Positions 61,034-64,000 of a DNA stretch of 64,000 nucleotides are shown piece after piece. Below the pieces are notes generated by a model. It saw only the letters and a list, made by a program, of their open reading frames with translations, was not told the DNA's origin and did not search any database. Every line of letters begins with the position of its first letter. Within the stretch, counting starts at the first letter, position 1. The position numbers and the translations under genes are program-made. Source of the stretch: Protea cynaroides (taxonomy: Eukaryota > Streptophyta > Magnoliopsida > Proteales > Proteaceae); the NCBI GenBank assembly GCA_028583415.1, contig CM053272.1:40720199-40784198 (forward strand), given 5' to 3'.

Positions 61034-62104
61034 TTAACCTGAAGTGCGACAATATAAATCCAAACGGCTTTTGAGAGAAGTAAGTTGTCCAATATTAACT
61101 TTAGAAAATAAAAAACAGTCATCCGTAAAAAGTAGGTGTATAAGAGATGGGGAAGAAGCTCTCATTCGAACTCCTTGAACTAGACCATTAGCCTCAGCCG
61201 CTTGCAGAAGTGATGAAAGTGTTTGGGCACATAAAATAAAGAGAGCTAGAGATAACGGATTGCCTTGTCTAATGCCCCTAGTGGGGGCAAACTTTCCTTG
61301 TTCAACCCCGTTAATCAGAAGCGTGTAAGAAACTGTTTTAATGAGATTCATTATAAAATTTATCCAGGCAGGGGCAAAGCCAAGTTTGAATAGCAAGGCC
61401 TCAATGAAGTTCCACTCGAGTTTGTCATAAGCCTTCTATATATCTATTTTCAAGGCCACATACGAGGTTTTTCCTTTCTTTCTTTTTTTGATGTGATTAA
61501 ATAATTCATGAGCAATCAAAATATTATCAGAAATAAATCTGTTTGGAATAAAAACATACTGAGATGGACAAATAATCTCATCAAGAAAGGACTGCAACCT
61601 CATGGTCATCAATTTAGATATGATCTTCACACAGTTCCCACATAAACTAATAGGTCTGAATTGCTCCACTAATTCTAGATCCTTCACCATTGGTATGAGA
61701 CAGATGTATATTCGATTCAGTGCTTTTGGCATAATACCATTAGAGAAGAAATTCTAGATAAATTTAATAATGTCATCCTTGGTGGTGTCCCAAAACTGTT
61801 GAAAAAACAAAAGAGGAAAGCCATCTAGTCCAGGAGCCTTGAGGGGGGTCATACCTTTAAGAGCTTGATGAATCTCATCCACTGAAGGAGCGCTACAAAG
61901 AATAGAATTCAGCTCAGATGTAACCTTTGCTTGGATTGGTTGAAGAGCCTCATCAATATCATGTTGAAATGCACTATCAGATGAAAAAGCTTGCTGAAAA
62001 TGGTGAATAAAAGCATTATTAATATCAGAAAGCTTGCTAGTCCAGGTTCCATCAGAAAGTTTGAGCTGCAAAATATCGTTTGCGTTTCTCACCTTTCTTA
62101 CCAT
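61034..62104 (-). pseudogene. LINE 2 reverse transcriptase relic
   Basis: Reading on minus: 62,104-61,754 has 'LKGMTPLKAPGLDGFPLLFF'; 61,732-61,436 has 'FRPISLCGNCVKIISKL', 'PSQYVFIPNRFISDNILIAH' and 'ALKIDI'; 61,396-61,034 has 'GIRQGNPLSLALFIL' and the catalytic box LLFTDDCFLF (T where A is usual). Frame changes separate the three parts. Confidence 0.9.
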
Positions 62105-62162
62105 TTGTGTTTCTCACATCCTAATATATTTTAATAAATAATTCTATATATTTATATATAGA

Positions 62163-62330
62163 AGACCAAGTAGGGTCGAGTTTAGATAGAGGCCAAAGCC
62201 CAAGTGCAGCCCAACCTTACCTCGGGCCTGAAAACCTAAGCCTCATCTAACCTAGTCCACAAGTTGAGTTCCATGTCTTATTAGGCTCAGGATGGGCTCA
62301 AATTCATTGGGCCAAACTTGCGACCCTAGA
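62163..62330 (-). repeat. Degenerate 'gggcc..cccgag' dispersed repeat, second copy
   Basis: Words such as aagcccaagtgcagcccaac, ctcgggcctgaaaacc and gggctcaa match the character of 6,480-6,830 in the opposite orientation, ending in 'gcgaccctag'. Non-coding. Confidence 0.45.
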
Positions 62331-62805
62331 TAACTAAGATCCTAGTTTCTTTATGTAAAGATAATCTAGCAATACCAATTACATTAAGACTAAAAAAGGG
62401 AAAAAGATACTCTCAAGTCCAACTGCCTCTCAAGCTGTGATCCATCAATTGGAGTTTACTTAGTGCAGAAACCAATGGTATGCACGTTGAATAAACTCTA
62501 GCCGTTAGATGACAACTTGAGGGGCAGTGACTAGAGAAGAACCTGACCCACAAAGGGGGGTAATTTGTAGTTAAGCCAAGGGCTCTTTGAGCAATGGGTT
62601 TTCCTGAACTCATTGATGGGGGAAAAGATGACAATGGATTTGCCAGTAACGGGCATGGGATAAGAGGGAAAGAGAGTGGGACCCAAGCATAATATTATTC
62701 GCACTCTGTCCTTCAAAGAAACTTTTCCCTTGCTTTTAAATGGAAAACTTGGAGCTTACATGCATTTGACACATGATCAATCCAAACCATTTCTTATAAA
62801 AACAA

Positions 62806-63443
62806 GGGTAAATTACACTAGAAGTACTTAACATTTTGAGAAATTATACCAGAGGTACCTTACGTTTCAAAAATCATACCAAAGGTACTTGATGTTATGA
62901 GAAATTATACCAGAAGTACTTGACGTTTCAAAAATATTATATTTGGGGTACCTTTTTATTTTTGTACTTTCAAATTTACCTCTGTTTAGCATAACTTTCA
63001 TGGTCCCATTTGGTTCACGCTCTCACCATTCCGTTGCCGCAACAACTCACCACTCAGATTTTCATGTGCTCATCGTTGTCTCAATTGTCCACCCCCTCTC
63101 CTGCCCATGTCCTCTCCCGTGATCCTTCTTCACTGGCAGTTGCTCATCACCAATTCACAAATCTCGACTATAGTACACACCTCTAGTGAAAACTCCGCAT
63201 CCCAACTTGCTGCTTCTCTGGCGGGTATACCAACGATCAAGCATCAAATAAGGGTAGTTCAACAAGATACGATCAGTTCCTGAAAGCTTAAGGTAGATCT
63301 AATGGTTAAATTGGAGGACGCCAACGATATATAGGATTAATGTTGGAAATATGAAAAGTGATACCTCTGGTATGATTTTTGAAACGTGAAGTACCTCTGG
63401 TATGATTTCTCAAAACGTCGGATAATTCTGGTGTAAATTACCC
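62806..63443. mobile_element. 638-bp inverted-repeat element with phrase-repeat ends
   Basis: Left end gggtaaattacactagaagt and right end (reverse) gggtaatttacaccagaatt are inverted copies over about 85 bases. Within each end the phrase 'gagaaattataccagaggta' alternates with 'cgtttcaaaaatcatacc'. The left flank is A-rich and the right flank is an A run, so a target duplication cannot be judged. No transposase is present. Confidence 0.8.
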
Positions 63444-63519
63444 AAAAAAAAAAATATTGGAAAAACAAAGTAAATAGGTTTTATACCAAGAATGGTAGTA
63501 ATAATTCAAATTAGAAAAA

Positions 63520-64000
63520 ATTTCATCTACACCCCATCAAAGATTGTTAACACCATCTACACCCACAAGAATGCAGAAACATCACCTAGGTCCCAAAACT
63601 TTGGTTGTGGTAATCAAAGAAGTCCACTCCGTCAGTTGATTCCCGTTAGATGCTGACGTCAGCTGAAATAAAATTTTCTATGGACAATACTGCCCTTAGA
63701 GTAAAGATAAAATACCATTTTACCCTTCTTCTTCTTCTTCTTCTTCTTCCTTTCCTCTTCTTTCCTCTTCTGCTCTTCTCCATAGTCAGATTCATATGGC
63801 AGGAGCTGGTTTGGGGGAAAATTAGGGGAGCTGGCTTGGCTCCAACAGATGGTCAGCTCCACTAAGATAGATTGCACTCCATCAAAAGATTTTCGTTATT
63901 GTTCATCGAAGAAAATTGGGGGAAAATGAAACCAATCGAACTCCAACAAATACTAAAATAACATTTCATAAATCTTTGAAATCGAAGTTCTTCAACAAAT
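63520..64000 (+). mobile_element. Left end of another phrase-repeat element, cut by the window edge
   Basis: The phrase 'catctacaccc' occurs twice within 40 bases (63,524 and 63,553), followed by 'cgtcagttgattcccgttag' and then 'ataaaataccattttaccc'. The same order (repeated phrase, a 'gttag...gatgtcggc' word, then an 'aaattaccctta' word) is seen at 58,010-58,195. Beyond it is a (TTC)n run at 63,727-63,750. The right end lies outside the window. Confidence 0.4.

Larger units (their letters stand above)
57515..62160 (-). mobile_element. Second LINE (plant L1 type), 5'-truncated, broken and split by a nested element
   Basis: On minus the order is linker and reverse transcriptase (62,104-61,034), connection region, zf-RVT (60,012-59,722) and RNase H (about 59,520-57,600). 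The tail lies near 57,515-57,550 (ttttggtaaataaaaaattt). The element at 58,008-59,467 interrupts RNase H. Without it the LINE is about 3.2 kb, like the copy at 18.5-21.5 kb. No endonuclease is present. Several stops and frame changes make it inactive. I did not find a clear target duplication. Confidence 0.88.

Overview
This is nuclear DNA from a flowering plant. The genes are intron-rich (7 to 9 coding exons, introns up to several kb), and the AT-rich intergenic DNA is full of microsatellites, miniature inverted-repeat elements (MITEs), LINE retrotransposons and fragments of plastid rRNA genes. I cannot name the species. The four genes were rebuilt by joining exons at GT/AG borders; in each the exon phases add up to one open frame that reads as one recognisable plant protein.

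Layout. 1-866 is the end of a probable LTR. 867-8,239 is intergenic DNA with two MITEs and a degenerate repeat. 8,240-16,128 (minus) is a CGLD27-type (DUF1230) plastid membrane protein gene of 7 exons, including a 36-bp microexon. 16,400-23,600 holds simple-sequence DNA, G-rich tracts, a 5'-truncated LINE with 15-bp target-site duplications, a MITE and a foldback-like element. 23,687-34,402 (plus) is a prolyl 4-hydroxylase gene of the P4H9 type, 8 exons. It converges on the gene at 35,629-40,586 (minus), an MFS transporter of the MFSD5/molybdate-anion transporter type, 9 exons. 42,640-42,850 is a nuclear insert joining plastid 23S and 16S rRNA pieces. 43,479-48,079 (minus) is an ACBP3-type acyl-CoA-binding protein gene of 7 exons, with an internal 258-bp tandem duplication that multiplied its C-terminal exons. 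48,300-64,000 is mostly repeats: four very short Mutator-type MITEs with perfect 9-bp target duplications (one lies at 42.9 kb), a Harbinger-type MITE, a 630-bp insert between 31-bp direct repeats, and a second LINE. That LINE is split by a 1.46-kb inverted-repeat element that seems to carry a piece of a host gene. Another long-inverted-repeat element follows.

The four genes are ordinary single-copy-looking housekeeping genes: plastid membrane biogenesis or iron response, hydroxyproline-glycoprotein modification, anion transport and acyl-CoA handling. They do not form a pathway or cluster. I see no biosynthetic cluster, no intact autonomous transposon, no tRNA gene and no virus-like gene. The most unusual material is in how the repeats are built and in the duplicated C-terminus of the ACBP3-type gene.
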